DNA from: Rhodococcus sp. (in: high G+C Gram-positive bacteria)
GTDB lineage: Bacteria > Actinomycetota > Actinomycetes > Mycobacteriales > Mycobacteriaceae
NCBI GenBank assembly: GCA_012514505.1
Contig: JAAZAD010000283.1
Location: 1-64,000, forward strand
DNA: 64,000 nucleotides
Direction: 5' to 3'
A model generated the notes under the pieces. The model saw nothing but the letters and a program-made list of their open reading frames with translations. It was not told the origin of the DNA and searched no databases. Positions within the stretch are counted from its first letter, which is position 1, and each line of letters starts with the position of its first letter. Below are positions 1 to 9,418 of the stretch, piece by piece. A program made the position numbers and the translations under genes.

Positions 1-276
1 ATCCAGAACATCGTCGACCGCGCGAAGAAGTACGCGATCAAGGCGGTACTGGAGACGGGTAACCCCGGGTTGCGGGTGCAGCATCTCTTCGACTCCATCG
101 TCGACGAGTTCTCGGAGAACGAGGACCTGCCCAACACCACCAACCCGGACGACTGGGCACGCATCTCGGGCAAGAAGGGCGAGCGCATCGTGTACATCCG
201 CACGTTGGTGACGGGCAAGAATGCCAGCGCAAGCCGCGCCATCGACACCGAAACCAACACCGGCCAGTACCTGTAA
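1..276 (+). CDS. arc: Proteasome-associated AAA+ ATPase Arc/Mpa, C-terminal end (5' truncated by window)
   Basis: The frame is open from base 1 and gives the last 91 residues of a larger protein. It ends in Gly-Gln-Tyr-Leu, the C-terminal tail by which Mpa/ARC hexamers dock into pockets of the 20S proteasome alpha ring. The family recognises pupylated substrates through an N-terminal coiled coil, unfolds them with ATP and feeds them to PrcA/PrcB. The visible part corresponds to the small helical subdomain of the AAA module plus the tail, so the coiled coil, OB and Walker motifs lie outside the window. The gene is followed by a strong hairpin and by dop, pup, prcB and prcA, its functional partners. 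The call rests on the tail and the locus. Confidence 0.9.
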   Translation: MQNIVDRAKKYAIKAVLETGNPGLRVQHLFDSIVDEFSENEDLPNTTNPDDWARISGKKGERIVYIRTLVTGKNASASRAIDTETNTGQYL

Positions 277-293
277 CCCCACCCTCTGCGTCT

Positions 294-340
294 ACGAATG
301 TCACACCGGTTCGGCTCAGCCGAACCGGTGTGACATTCGT
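294..340. terminator. 22-bp perfect inverted repeat between convergent arc and NUDIX genes
   Basis: Bases 294-315 are perfectly complementary to 319-340, with a 3-nt loop (316-318). The repeat lies 18 bp after the arc stop and its last base touches the 3' end of the oppositely oriented NUDIX gene. It is best read as a bidirectional terminator; no clear U-tract follows, as is usual in actinobacteria. Confidence 0.85.
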
Positions 341-891
341 CAGGGTGAGAGGGCGGTCAAGAAATCGGCGAGCAGCACCCGGGTATCCGGGACGAACGGC
401 CACTCTGGGTCTGCGAGGTGCTCGAGCAGTTGGTCGTGTGTCCACCACCAGCCGTCGGCGATCTCGGTCGGCTGGTGGACGAAGGGTCCGTCGTGGCGGG
501 TCTCGAACGCATACAGGTGGCATCGCAGCGGACGTGCATTCCAGACCCCGTCCCAGGCGGTCTGTGCCAGCGGGACGAGTTCGACTCCGTCCACCCCGAG
601 TTCTTCGTGGAGTTCGCGCCGTGCGGTGACTTCCGGTGTCTCGCCGGGATCGACGACCCCGCCGGCGAGGCAGTCATGATGCCCGGCGAACACCGACTTG
701 GTGTCGGAGCGTCGGTGGACGTAGATGCGTTCGCCGTCCGTGGACCGAACGAGTACACCCGCGCTGGCGTGCCACAGCCCCTCGGCATATACGCGGCTTC
801 GCTTCGCAGTACCGCGCACGTGTCCGGAGCTGTCGAAGACCGCCACCACTTCGTCCCCGGCGGAATCGGGCGGGGGCGGGGGAGTGTGCAT
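340..891 (-). CDS. NUDIX hydrolase
   Basis: A 183-residue protein with a complete Nudix box: G78, E84, R92, E93, E96, E97 and G99 fit G-x5-E-x7-REUxEExGU, which binds the divalent cations used to hydrolyse nucleoside-diphosphate-linked compounds. The layout resembles the isopentenyl-diphosphate isomerase-like/YfcD branch, whose substrates are mostly unknown. The start is placed at the ATG at 891; an upstream in-frame start at 963 would add 24 Arg/Cys-rich residues and is less likely. No strong Shine-Dalgarno is seen. The gene converges on arc and diverges from dop. Substrate is not inferable. Confidence 0.8.
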   Translation of the reverse strand: MHTPPPPPDSAGDEVVAVFDSSGHVRGTAKRSRVYAEGLWHASAGVLVRSTDGERIYVHRRSDTKSVFAGHHDCLAGGVVDPGETPEVTARRELHEELGVDGVELVPLAQTAWDGVWNARPLRCHLYAFETRHDGPFVHQPTEIADGWWWTHDQLLEHLADPEWPFVPDTRVLLADFLTALSP

Positions 892-929
892 GCATCGATG
901 ATGCCAGCAGCGGAGGCCCGGCCGGCAAC

Positions 930-965
930 CTCGCCCTGAGCAATCCAATCTCGCCCTGAGCAATC
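930..965. repeat. Two direct copies of a 16-bp sequence, 20-bp period, upstream of dop
   Basis: CTCGCCCTGAGCAATC occurs at 930-945 and again, identically, at 950-965. The second copy ends 18 bp before the dop -10 hexamer, so the pair covers the -35 region and could be a regulator site, or only a small duplication. Confidence 0.6.
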
Positions 966-983
966 GAAGTGGACTGCATCCCT

Positions 984-989
984 TAGGCT
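984..989 (+). promoter_or_regulatory. -10 hexamer of a leaderless dop promoter
   Basis: TAGGCT matches TANNNT and ends 6 nt before the dop ATG, the spacing expected when transcription begins at the start codon. No Shine-Dalgarno precedes the ATG. Confidence 0.6.
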
Positions 990-995
990 CGGGCC

Positions 996-2495
996 ATGCA
1001 GCGGATCATCGGAGTCGAGGTCGAATACGGCATCTCCTCACCCAGCGACCCTTCGGCCAATCCCATCCTGACGTCCACGCAAGCCGTCCTGGCCTACGCG
1101 GCCGCTGCAGGTGTCCCGCGCGCGAAGCGGACACGGTGGGATTACGAGGTGGAATCGCCGCTGCGGGACGCCCGCGGATTCGATCTGGGTCGTTCGAGCG
1201 GACCCGCACCGGTGATCGACGCAGACGAAATCGGCGCCGCCAACATGATTCTCACCAACGGCGCACGGCTGTACGTCGATCATGCACACCCCGAATACTC
1301 CGCACCGGAGGTGACGGACCCCCTCGACGCGGTGATCTGGGACAAGGCGGGCGAGCGTGTGATGGAAGCTGCTGCACGCCATGCGTCGAGCGTCCCCGGC
1401 GCACCACGGCTGCAGTTGTACAAGAACAACGTGGACGGCAAAGGTGCCTCGTACGGCACCCACGAGAACTACCTGATGTCGCGCGACACCCCGTTCTCCG
1501 CCGTGATCAACGGTTTGACCCCGTTCTTCGCGTCCCGGCAGGTGATCTGTGGGTCCGGCCGGGTGGGTATCGGGCAGTCGGGCGACGATTCCGGGTTCCA
1601 GTTGTCCCAGCGCGCCGACTACATCGAGGTGGAGGTGGGTCTCGAGACCACCCTCAAACGGGGGATCATCAACACCCGCGACGAACCGCATGCGGATGCG
1701 GACAAGTACCGCAGGCTGCACGTGATCATCGGCGACGCGAACCTGGCCGAGATGTCGACCTATCTGAAGGTGGGCACCACCGCTCTCGTTCTGGATTTGA
1801 TCGAGGCCGGCGTCGACCTGACGGATCTGCAACTTGCGCGTCCCGTCACCGCGGTCCACCACATCAGTCACGACCCGACCCTGCGCGCGACCGTGGCGCT
1901 GGCCGACGGGCGCGAACTGACCGGGCTGGCACTGCAGCGGATCTACCACGAGCGAGTGGCGAGCTACCTTGCGTCGGAGACAGATTACGACGCCAGGGCA
2001 CAGGACATCCTCGAGAAGTGGGCGCACGTGCTGGACCTGTTGGAGCGCGACCCGATGGAATGCGCGCACCTTCTGGACTGGCCTGCCAAGCTGCGGATGC
2101 TCGAGGGGTTTCGGAACCGCGAGGGACTGTCGTGGTCGGCGCCGAGATTGCACATGATCGACCTCCAGTACTCCGACGTGCGGCTCGACAAGGGGCTGTA
2201 CAACCGGCTCGTTGCCCGGGGATCGATGGAACGCCTCGTCACCGAGCAACAGGTACTCGATGCGGTGTCAGCACCTCCTGTCGATACGCGCGCGTACTTC
2301 CGGGGTGAGTGCCTGCGTCGATTCGGCGCCGATATTGCCGCTGCAAGCTGGGATTCCGTGATCTTCGATCTCGGCGGCGACTCTTTGGTTCGGATTCCCA
2401 CTCTCGAACCGCTGCGTGGCAGTAAGGCGCATGTCGGCGAACTTCTGGAATCGGTCGAATCCGCTGCTGAACTGGTTGATCAGCTCACCAACTGA
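996..2495 (+). CDS. dop: Dop, deamidase/depupylase of Pup
   Basis: A 499-residue member of the carboxylate-amine ligase fold shared with PafA. The N terminus [13 protein letters not shown] holds the metal-binding Glu of the ATP site, and an insertion at about residues 37-80 relative to PafA is the Dop-specific loop. Dop removes Pup from substrate lysines and, in species whose Pup ends in Gln, also deamidates that residue. Pup here already ends in Glu, so depupylation should be the main role. The gene starts the dop-pup-prcB-prcA block. The start is set by the family N terminus and a -10 hexamer 6 nt upstream. Confidence 0.95.
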   Translation: MQRIIGVEVEYGISSPSDPSANPILTSTQAVLAYAAAAGVPRAKRTRWDYEVESPLRDARGFDLGRSSGPAPVIDADEIGAANMILTNGARLYVDHAHPEYSAPEVTDPLDAVIWDKAGERVMEAAARHASSVPGAPRLQLYKNNVDGKGASYGTHENYLMSRDTPFSAVINGLTPFFASRQVICGSGRVGIGQSGDDSGFQLSQRADYIEVEVGLETTLKRGIINTRDEPHADADKYRRLHVIIGDANLAEMSTYLKVGTTALVLDLIEAGVDLTDLQLARPVTAVHHISHDPTLRATVALADGRELTGLALQRIYHERVASYLASETDYDARAQDILEKWAHVLDLLERDPMECAHLLDWPAKLRMLEGFRNREGLSWSAPRLHMIDLQYSDVRLDKGLYNRLVARGSMERLVTEQQVLDAVSAPPVDTRAYFRGECLRRFGADIAAASWDSVIFDLGGDSLVRIPTLEPLRGSKAHVGELLESVESAAELVDQLTN

Positions 2496-2549
2496 CGACT
2501 GGTCCGAAACACGCCGCGCCGTCGCGGCCCGCGCGGGCTGTGGCGTCGG

Positions 2550-2555
2550 TAGGGT
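2550..2555 (+). promoter_or_regulatory. Possible -10 hexamer for pup-prcB-prcA
   Basis: TAGGGT in the dop-pup gap fits TANNNT. It would give a leader of roughly 80 nt, consistent with the strong AAGGAGG ribosome site just before pup. Based on sequence match only. Confidence 0.35.
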
Positions 2556-2642
2556 GAAGGTCCGAGCGGGATCACCGATGTCAGACTGCTTGGCAGAACA
2601 GGACGCTCGGAAGAGGGCGTCCTTCACACAAGGAGGTCGGCT

Positions 2643-2837
2643 ATGGCGCAGGAGCACACCACGCGTGCGGGCGGCGGCGAAGACGACGACACCCCCGGCG
2701 GTGACGGCGCCGCAGGTCAGGAACGCCGCGAGAAGATGGCCGAGGACACCGACGATCTCCTCGACGAGATCGACGACGTGCTCGAGGAGAACGCCGAAGA
2801 CTTCGTCCGCGCTTACGTCCAGAAGGGCGGCGAGTGA
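2643..2837 (+). CDS. pup: Prokaryotic ubiquitin-like protein Pup, Glu-terminated
   Basis: A 64-residue, highly acidic, Gly/Asp/Glu-rich, disordered-type protein with the helical Mpa-binding segment (about residues 30-52) and the C-terminal Val-Gln-Lys-Gly-Gly-Glu. PafA links the gamma-carboxylate of the terminal Glu to substrate lysines. Mycobacterial Pup ends in Gln and needs deamidation by Dop; here the last codon before TGA is GAG, so Pup is made ready to ligate. A strong AAGGAGG (2630-2636) precedes the ATG. The TGA overlaps the GTG of prcB, indicating translational coupling. Confidence 0.97.
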   Translation: MAQEHTTRAGGGEDDDTPGGDGAAGQERREKMAEDTDDLLDEIDDVLEENAEDFVRAYVQKGGE

Positions 2838-3718
2838 CGGCCGAACGACCGGCACTTCGTGCGGCTGACGCAGGTCTGGGGGACGGGTTCGGTTCGAATC
2901 TGTCGTCGTTCAGCGATTACCTGCGGAGTCACGCACCCGAGTTGCTGCCGGAGAACCGGACAGGTATCCGTTCGTCCTCTTCCAGAGGTGGTGACGGCAT
3001 GGAAGGTAGCGATCTGGCGCCGCACGGCACCACGATCGTGGCGCTCACCTACAAGGGAGGTGTGCTGATCGCCGGCGACCGGCGCGCCACCCAAGGAAAT
3101 CTGATCGCCAGCCGTGATGTGGACAAGGTGTACGTCACCGACGAGTACTCGGCTGCAGGCATCGCCGGGACCGCCGGAATCGCAGTCGAACTCGTTCGCC
3201 TGTTCGCCGTCGAACTCGAACATTACGAAAAGATCGAGGGCGTCCCCCTGACGTTCGACGGCAAGGCGAACCGATTGGCGTCGATGGTGCGTGGCAACCT
3301 CGGCGCTGCCATGCAAGGTCTGGCCGTCGTACCGCTTCTCGTAGGCTTCGACGTCGATTCCGACGACCCCGACGGCGCCGGCCGGATCGTCTCGTACGAC
3401 GTGGTCGGCGGCCGGTACGAGGAGCGCGCCGGATACCACGCGGTCGGTTCGGGATCCCTGTTCGCCAAGTCGGCTCTCAAGAAGCTGTATTCGACTGGAA
3501 GCGACGAAGATACTGCGCTCCGTATCGCCATCGAGGCACTGTACGACGCGGCGGACGACGACTCCGCCACTGGAGGACCGGACGTGACGCGCGGTATATA
3601 TCCCACCGCGGTGACGATCACCGACGCAGGCGCGGTGGAGGTTCCCCTGACGCGGACCTCGGAGTTGGCACGTGCTGTCGTCAGTGCCCGAACGGTGGAA
3701 GGAGGTGCAGCACAATGA
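2834..3718 (+). CDS. prcB: 20S proteasome beta subunit (threonine protease)
   Basis: A 294-residue NTN hydrolase. A propeptide of about 65 residues precedes Gly-Thr-Thr-Ile-Val; self-cleavage would expose Thr66 as catalytic nucleophile. Asp and Lys of the active site lie in the following GDRRA and KVY segments. It forms the two inner heptameric rings of the core particle. It starts with GTG inside the pup stop (GTGA) and its own TGA overlaps the prcA ATG (ATGA), so all three genes are coupled. Confidence 0.96.
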   Translation: MTAERPALRAADAGLGDGFGSNLSSFSDYLRSHAPELLPENRTGIRSSSSRGGDGMEGSDLAPHGTTIVALTYKGGVLIAGDRRATQGNLIASRDVDKVYVTDEYSAAGIAGTAGIAVELVRLFAVELEHYEKIEGVPLTFDGKANRLASMVRGNLGAAMQGLAVVPLLVGFDVDSDDPDGAGRIVSYDVVGGRYEERAGYHAVGSGSLFAKSALKKLYSTGSDEDTALRIAIEALYDAADDDSATGGPDVTRGIYPTAVTITDAGAVEVPLTRTSELARAVVSARTVEGGAAQ

Positions 3719-4464
3719 CGATGCCGTATTACGCATCCGCCGAGCAGATCATGCGTGACCGCTCGGAATTGGCACGCAAAGGAATCGCGCGGGGACGTAG
3801 CGTCGTGGTCCTGACCTATGACGGCGGCGTGCTGTTCGTCGCCGAGAACCCGTCTACGGCTCTGCACAAGGTCAGTGAACTCTACGATCGCTTGGGCTTC
3901 GCGGCAGTCGGCAAGTACAACGAGTTCGAGAATCTTCGTCGTGCCGGCATCGTGCATGCGGACATGCGGGGTTATTCGTATGATCGCCGCGATGTGACCG
4001 GACGGTCGCTGGCCAATGCCTACGCGCAGACTCTGGGCACCATATTCACGGAGCAACCCAAACCGTACGAGGTCGAGATCTGTGTCGCGGAGATCGGTCG
4101 ATTCTCTTCGCCCGCGCCGCCGCAGTTGTATCGCATCACTTACGACGGTTCGATTGTCGACGAGCAAGGTTACGTCGTCATGGGTGGCACCACGGAGCCG
4201 ATCATCGCGGCGATGAAGGAGTCCTTCCGTTCGGATTTGGACTTGGAATCGGCGGTAGCGGTGGCTGTGAAAGCCCTGCAACATGGCGGTCCTGAAGGGG
4301 AAACCCGGACGTTGGGGGTCGACGCCCTCGAGGTGGCTGTGCTCGAACAGTCACGACCGCGCCGCGCCTTCCGCAGAATCGCAGGTACACGTCTCGAGGC
4401 GCTGCTGCCCGGCGCCGGAACCGGCAAGTCGTCGGGTAAGGGTTCTTCCGGCAGCACCAAGTGA
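3715..4464 (+). CDS. prcA: 20S proteasome alpha subunit
   Basis: A 249-residue alpha-type subunit with the N-terminal [20 protein letters not shown] gate segment and the [13 protein letters not shown] strand. It lacks a catalytic threonine. The outer alpha rings gate the chamber and receive the C-terminal tails of ARC. The C terminus after about residue 230 is a Gly/Ser/Lys-rich low-complexity tail. The gene overlaps prcB by 4 bp and is followed at once by a hairpin. Confidence 0.95.
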   Translation: MTMPYYASAEQIMRDRSELARKGIARGRSVVVLTYDGGVLFVAENPSTALHKVSELYDRLGFAAVGKYNEFENLRRAGIVHADMRGYSYDRRDVTGRSLANAYAQTLGTIFTEQPKPYEVEICVAEIGRFSSPAPPQLYRITYDGSIVDEQGYVVMGGTTEPIIAAMKESFRSDLDLESAVAVAVKALQHGGPEGETRTLGVDALEVAVLEQSRPRRAFRRIAGTRLEALLPGAGTGKSSGKGSSGSTK

Positions 4465-4466
4465 CG

Positions 4467-4499
4467 GCAAGCCGTCACCGGTACACGGTGACGGCTTGC
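4467..4499. terminator. 14-bp perfect hairpin between prcA and the convergent PAP2-kinase gene
   Basis: Bases 4467-4480 pair perfectly with 4486-4499 around a 5-nt loop. The hairpin begins 3 bp after the prcA stop and includes the last codons of the opposite gene, so it probably stops transcription in both directions. Confidence 0.8.
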
Positions 4500-5905
4500 T
4501 GCTGCGAGGCGAACTCGAAGTTCCGCGAATCCCCGACGACCTCGCCGTCGCATGCCAGTGCGACCGGCGCTGCGTGGACTTCGACGGACAGCGACGGCAC
4601 TCGCAAACGCTGGTAGACGCGTGAACGTCCAAGGGTGCCTGTGGCCGCGGCCAGTAGGAGACGCAATCGCGAACCAGGTCCGGTTGCACGCACGCACCGC
4701 ACGTCGAGGAGTCCGCCGGTGATGTCGGGCCTGGACATGGGAACCTGATCTCCGGGCGAATAGTGCCCGTTCCCGACGAACAGCATCCATGCCGAGATTC
4801 GTTGACCGTCGATGGACAGGTCGATAGGTTCTGCCTTGGCGAGGACGCGAATCATCGCTGCCGCGGCGGACGGCCATTTGCCGAACCTCGGCTCCCATTT
4901 CTCACGCAGGCGCACTGCGTCGGGGTAGCCGCCGAGGCTGGCGGTGTTGAGGAATCGAACGTTGCGGGTCCCGATGCGCACCTGGCCGCAGTCGATGAGG
5001 GTGGCAGACCCGGATTCGACTGCCGCTGCGGTATCGCCGATATCGGGTGTACCGATGTCGGCGGCGAAGTGGTTGAGCGTTCCGCCGGCAAACACGGCGA
5101 GCGGAAGCGAGTGCCGGATGGCGGCGTCGGCCGCGACCCTGACGGTTCCGTCTCCGCCGTGTACGCCGAGAGCCGTCGGACGGTGCCGGGCGATGGCCTG
5201 GTCGAACTGGTCGGAGAAATCCTCGGTCGGGTCCAGATCGTATCGCTGTGCGTCAGGAAGTGCTGCTTCCACGTCCGCCGCGGAATCGGATTCGGGGTCG
5301 CCGGAGGTGCGATTGACGATCACCAGCAGGCCGGCGCCGCGGGGGAGCGCCGGTGGATCTGCCGGGTGGCCTTCAGCCGCGGGATCCTCCGGTCGCAGTG
5401 CCCACCAACGTCGGGTGCTCAACGCAATCGCACCGCCGACGAGGGTTCCCGCAACGACATCGGTCGGCCAGTGGACGCCGTTGTGCACCCGCGAATAGGC
5501 CACTGCGGCCGCAAGTGGAGCCAGCGCGGCACCTGCGGTCGGCGACTCCAATCCGACGCCGGTGACGAATGCTGCGGCCGACGCCGAATGCCCGGAGGGA
5601 AACGACGACGATCGCGGGATCGGCACACCACGCAGCGGCGTGCTCCACACTCGTGGTGGCGGTCTACGCCGGGGAAATACCGGCTTGAGCACGCCATTGG
5701 CCACGGCGCTGGCACACAGTAGCGACAGCAGCCCGCGTACTGCGCCGCGGCGCGGTCGACCACCGATGAGGGTGAGGACCCCCGCGACCGCCCACCACAG
5801 CAACCCGTGGTCGGCCGCACGGCTGAGTGCTTGCAGTACGCGGTCGGCACGCGAGGGGCGCAGTGCGGCCCCCCGCTCCATCAGTTCGACATCGGCGAGA
5901 TGCAA
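4475..5905 (-). CDS. PAP2 phosphatase fused to diacylglycerol/lipid kinase catalytic domain
   Basis: A 476-residue fusion. Residues about 40-165 form a membrane PAP2 domain with the three phosphatase signatures: K74-x6-RP, PSGH at 103-106 and SR-x5-H-x3-D around 138-149, with hydrophobic helices between them. Residues about 190-476 form a DAGKc-type ATP-binding domain with GGDGT at 250-254. Such fusions are known in actinobacteria; the joint chemistry (dephosphorylating one lipid, phosphorylating another, or reshaping undecaprenyl or phosphatidate pools) is not established. The TTG at 5905 is the only start codon in frame before the PAP2 helix other than ATG 5881, and the frame upstream stays protein-like without a start, so the start is uncertain. 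It is antisense between prcA and pafA. Confidence 0.85.
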   Translation of the reverse strand: MHLADVELMERGAALRPSRADRVLQALSRAADHGLLWWAVAGVLTLIGGRPRRGAVRGLLSLLCASAVANGVLKPVFPRRRPPPRVWSTPLRGVPIPRSSSFPSGHSASAAAFVTGVGLESPTAGAALAPLAAAVAYSRVHNGVHWPTDVVAGTLVGGAIALSTRRWWALRPEDPAAEGHPADPPALPRGAGLLVIVNRTSGDPESDSAADVEAALPDAQRYDLDPTEDFSDQFDQAIARHRPTALGVHGGDGTVRVAADAAIRHSLPLAVFAGGTLNHFAADIGTPDIGDTAAAVESGSATLIDCGQVRIGTRNVRFLNTASLGGYPDAVRLREKWEPRFGKWPSAAAAMIRVLAKAEPIDLSIDGQRISAWMLFVGNGHYSPGDQVPMSRPDITGGLLDVRCVRATGPGSRLRLLLAAATGTLGRSRVYQRLRVPSLSVEVHAAPVALACDGEVVGDSRNFEFASQQQAVTVYR

Positions 5906-5997
5906 CCTACGAAGCGGCCGTCCATAGGCATCAGCGTAGGCATCCGGCGCCGCCGCCGTTGCCGTCGTTAATCGCTCGTCTCGGTGCGGTGCCGTTG

Positions 5998-6003
5998 TAC
6001 TGT
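5998..6003 (+). promoter_or_regulatory. -10 hexamer of a leaderless pafA promoter
   Basis: TACTGT ends 6 nt before the GTG start of pafA and no ribosome site is present, supporting both the start choice and a leaderless transcript. Confidence 0.6.
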
Positions 6004-6009
6004 CGAGGT

Positions 6010-7368
6010 GTGCAGAGACGAATCATGGGTATCGAGACGGAGTTCGGTGTGACCTGCACCTTTCACGGGCACAGGCGGCTGAGCCCGGACGAGGTTGCGC
6101 GGTACCTGTTCCGGCGGGTGGTGTCGTGGGGTCGTAGCTCCAACGTGTTTCTTCGCAACGGTGCACGCCTCTACCTCGATGTCGGGTCGCACCCGGAGTA
6201 TGCGACCGCCGAGTGCGATGACCTCATCCAGTTGGTCAACCACGACCGGGCCGGCGAGCGGGTCCTCGAAGAACTGTTGATCGACGCCGAACAGCGGCTG
6301 ACCGAAGAGGGCATCGGCGGCGACATCTATCTGTTCAAGAACAACACCGATTCGGCCGGAAATTCGTACGGGTGCCACGAGAACTTCCTCGTCGCGCGCG
6401 CCGGGGAGTTCTCGCGCATCTCCGACGTTCTGCTGCCGTTCCTGGTCACTCGTCAGCTCATCTGTGGCGCCGGCAAGGTTCTCCAGACCCCAAAGGCGGC
6501 AACCTTCTGTCTGTCGCAGCGTGCCGAGCACATCTGGGAAGGCGTGTCATCGGCGACGACGCGGTCGCGTCCGATCATCAACACGCGCGACGAGCCTCAC
6601 GCAGACGCCGAGAAGTACCGACGCCTGCACGTCATCGTCGGCGACTCCAACATGTCGGAGACGACCACGATGCTGAAGGTGGGCACTGCGGCGCTCGTCC
6701 TGGAAATGATCGAGGCGGGAGTGTCCTTCCGCGACTTCGCCCTCGACAATCCGATTCGGGCCATCCGCGAGGTGAGCCACGACGTGACCGGCCGCCGCCA
6801 GGTACGTCTGGCCGGAGGCCGGCAGGCGAGCGCACTCGATATTCAGCGTGAGTACCATGCGCGCGCGGTCGAGCACCTGCAGAACCGCGAACCCGACACC
6901 ACGGTCGAACAGGTGGTGGATCTCTGGGGTCGCATGCTCGAAGCCGTGGAGTCGCAGGATTTCGCCAAGGTGGATACCGAAGTCGACTGGGTGATCAAGC
7001 GGAAGCTCTTCCAGCGGTACCAGGACAGGCACGGCTTCGAACTGTCCGACCCGAAGATCGCTCAGCTCGATCTCGCCTACCACGACATCAAGCGTGGACG
7101 CGGCGTGTTCGATGTGCTGCAGCGTAAGGGTCTTGCCAAACGGGTCACCGAGGACGAGACGATCGAGGACGCCGTCAACAATCCGCCGCAGACCACCCGT
7201 GCGAAGCTTCGGGGTGAGTTCATCTCGGCGGCTCAAGAGGCCGGACGGGACTTCACCGTCGACTGGGTGCACCTCAAGCTCAACGACCAGGCTCAGCGAA
7301 CTGTGCTGTGTAAAGACCCGTTCCGGTCGGTCGACGAGCGAGTGGAGCGGCTGATCGCCTCGATGTGA
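6010..7368 (+). CDS. pafA: PafA, Pup-protein ligase
   Basis: A 452-residue ligase, the family's usual length. The N terminus [14 protein letters not shown] carries the metal-binding Glu of the carboxylate-amine ligase fold, and it lacks the loop that marks Dop. PafA uses ATP to phosphorylate the terminal Glu of Pup and joins it to a substrate lysine. The frame is open for a further 61 codons upstream, but that stretch is Arg/Pro-rich and lies in the opposite gene; the GTG at 6010 matches the family start and sits 6 nt after a -10 hexamer. pafB and pafC follow. Confidence 0.95.
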   Translation: MQRRIMGIETEFGVTCTFHGHRRLSPDEVARYLFRRVVSWGRSSNVFLRNGARLYLDVGSHPEYATAECDDLIQLVNHDRAGERVLEELLIDAEQRLTEEGIGGDIYLFKNNTDSAGNSYGCHENFLVARAGEFSRISDVLLPFLVTRQLICGAGKVLQTPKAATFCLSQRAEHIWEGVSSATTRSRPIINTRDEPHADAEKYRRLHVIVGDSNMSETTTMLKVGTAALVLEMIEAGVSFRDFALDNPIRAIREVSHDVTGRRQVRLAGGRQASALDIQREYHARAVEHLQNREPDTTVEQVVDLWGRMLEAVESQDFAKVDTEVDWVIKRKLFQRYQDRHGFELSDPKIAQLDLAYHDIKRGRGVFDVLQRKGLAKRVTEDETIEDAVNNPPQTTRAKLRGEFISAAQEAGRDFTVDWVHLKLNDQAQRTVLCKDPFRSVDERVERLIASM

Positions 7369-7383
7369 GGGCAGTTCACCTAC

Positions 7384-7389
7384 TAAGCT
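7384..7389 (+). promoter_or_regulatory. -10 hexamer of a leaderless pafB promoter
   Basis: TAAGCT ends 7 nt before the GTG of pafB in the 28-bp gap after pafA, so pafBC can be transcribed on its own as well as by read-through. Confidence 0.5.
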
Positions 7390-7396
7390 GCCGGAC

Positions 7397-8401
7397 GTGG
7401 CGACTTCAAAGATCGAGCGGTTGATGAATTTGGTCATCTGCCTGCTGTCCACTCGACAGTTCCTGACCGCGGAGAAGATTCGCGAGAGCGTGGCCGGGTA
7501 CGACGACTCGGCGAGCTACGAAGCGTTCAGTCGAATGTTCGAGCGAGACAAGAACGAATTGCGTGACCTGGGCATACCGCTCGAGACCGGGCAGGCTTCG
7601 CGGTACGGGTCGGTGGAGGGCTACCGGATCAATCGGGATGCGTACGAACTGCCCGAGATCGAACTGACCAGTGAGGAATCGGCAGCTGTGGCCGTGGCTG
7701 TTCGGTTGTGGGAATCGCCCGAGCTGATCGCGGTGGCCCAGGGGGCGCTGCTCAAGTTGCGGGCGGCGGGCGTGCAGGTGGATCCGGAGTCGCCGCGGGC
7801 CCCCGTCACGGCGGTGCCGGCACGCACCCGCGGATCGGAGCCTGCCTTGGGGAAGCTGCTCGCTGCCATCGATGCCGGCCGCGCGGTGCGATTCCAGCAC
7901 CGCAGCGCATTGAACGAGCCGTTCGTCCAGCGGTCGGTCGAGCCGTGGGGTGTGGTGACAGCCCACGGCCGGTGGTATCTGGTGGGACACGACGTCGATC
8001 GTGATGCCGTTCGGACGTTCCGCCTGTCGCGCATCGACGACGACGTCACCGAATACGGTCCGGCCGGAGCCGTGCACAAGCCCGGGGGCACGGATCTTCG
8101 TGACATCGTGGAGAGGGTCACCGCATCCGGTGCTGTCACGGGCACGGCCACGGTGTGGGTGGCGAACGAACGCGCCTACGAATTGCGACGCCTCGGCACG
8201 GAAGTGGGGGAGCGCGAGCTTGCCGGCCGCGCAGGGACCTTGTTGTCGGTGCCCGTGCGGTCGCGTGATTGGCTTGCACGAGTCGTAGCCGGACATGGAG
8301 TCGACGCATTGGTACTCGAACCTCCGGAGCTGCGACAGGAGGTTCTCGCAAGGCTGACGGCGTCAGCCGACGAGGTCACAACCACGGAAGGGGCGTCCTG
8401 A
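7397..8401 (+). CDS. pafB: PafB, WYL-domain transcription regulator
   Basis: A 334-residue regulator with an N-terminal winged helix-turn-helix (about residues 1-80) and a WYL domain from about residue 150, including the GRWYLVGHD signature. In mycobacteria PafB and PafC form one activator that drives the RecA-independent DNA-damage response. It is separated from pafA by 28 bp and its TGA shares one base with the ATG of pafC. The role here is inferred from the family and conserved order. Confidence 0.92.
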   Translation: MATSKIERLMNLVICLLSTRQFLTAEKIRESVAGYDDSASYEAFSRMFERDKNELRDLGIPLETGQASRYGSVEGYRINRDAYELPEIELTSEESAAVAVAVRLWESPELIAVAQGALLKLRAAGVQVDPESPRAPVTAVPARTRGSEPALGKLLAAIDAGRAVRFQHRSALNEPFVQRSVEPWGVVTAHGRWYLVGHDVDRDAVRTFRLSRIDDDVTEYGPAGAVHKPGGTDLRDIVERVTASGAVTGTATVWVANERAYELRRLGTEVGERELAGRAGTLLSVPVRSRDWLARVVAGHGVDALVLEPPELRQEVLARLTASADEVTTTEGAS

Positions 8402-9417
8402 TGGCGGAGTCCACCAGTAGGACGCCGAAGATCAAGGGCAGCAAGCTGTCGACACGGCTCGGACGACTTCTCAACCTGGTGCCCTACTTTCTGGCGAACC
8501 CGGGCATCAGCGCCGCGGAGGCCTCGGCCGAACTGGGGGTCACAACCGACCAGCTGATGACCGACCTCGACCAGTTGTGGATGTGCGGACTTCCCGGATA
8601 CGGTCCCGGCGATCTGATCGACCTGTCATTCTCCGAAGCAAGCATCGAGGTCACCTTCTCCGCCGGCATCGATCGTCCGTTGCGACTGACGCCGACGGAG
8701 GCCACGGCGCTTCTCATCGCCTTGCGCTCGTTGGTCGAAATGCCGGGAACGGTCGACCCGTCGGCGGCGTTGCGGGCCATCGCCCGCATCGAGAATGCTG
8801 CGGGGACCGCGGCCGCCCACCCGGAATCCGCGGGCAACGGTGGTGACGGCATCGCCGCCGAACAGGTGTCGGAGAGCCCCACTGCGGCCACCGTGCGCTC
8901 GGCATTGCGCGACGGAACCGCGCTGCACATGACCTACTACTCCGCATCGCGCGATCAAGTCAGCGAACGAAGCGTGGACCCCGTCCGATTGGTCCTTGTC
9001 GACGGACACAGCTATCTGCAGGCCTGGTGCCGCCAGGCTGAAGGTGTTCGGTTGTTCAGGCTCGACCGCATCGACGCGGTCACTGTGCTGAGCGAACCTT
9101 CCGCGCCCCCGCAACAAGCACTGGACGACGGCACGCACCTCGAACTGTTCAGCGGTGACTCGTCGCTCCCACAAGCGCGGCTGCGTATCGCGGCGGACAG
9201 CGCATGGGTGATCGACTACTATCCGATGGAAGTTGTCGACATCGCTGCGAACGGCACGGTCGAAGCCACCATGAACTACGCGACGCTGGATTGGATGGCT
9301 CGACTCGTCCTGGGGTTCGGCTCCGGCATCACCGCGCTGGCACCCGCAGAACTGGTCGACGAAGTTCGTAGCCGCGCGTCACGCGCACTGTCCGTGTACG
9401 ACGCGATCGGAAGGTGA
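8401..9417 (+). CDS. pafC: PafC, WYL-domain transcription regulator
   Basis: A 338-residue paralogue and partner of PafB: N-terminal winged-helix segment (about residues 15-80), then a WYL domain in which the signature is degenerate (HSYLQAWCRQ), followed by a C-terminal WCX-like extension. It starts at the ATG that overlaps the pafB stop by one base; the frame extends further upstream only inside pafB. The PafBC heterodimer activates DNA repair genes in mycobacteria. The reductase gene that follows begins 1 bp after the stop. Confidence 0.92.
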   Translation: MAESTSRTPKIKGSKLSTRLGRLLNLVPYFLANPGISAAEASAELGVTTDQLMTDLDQLWMCGLPGYGPGDLIDLSFSEASIEVTFSAGIDRPLRLTPTEATALLIALRSLVEMPGTVDPSAALRAIARIENAAGTAAAHPESAGNGGDGIAAEQVSESPTAATVRSALRDGTALHMTYYSASRDQVSERSVDPVRLVLVDGHSYLQAWCRQAEGVRLFRLDRIDAVTVLSEPSAPPQQALDDGTHLELFSGDSSLPQARLRIAADSAWVIDYYPMEVVDIAANGTVEATMNYATLDWMARLVLGFGSGITALAPAELVDEVRSRASRALSVYDAIGR

Positions 9418-9418
9418 C

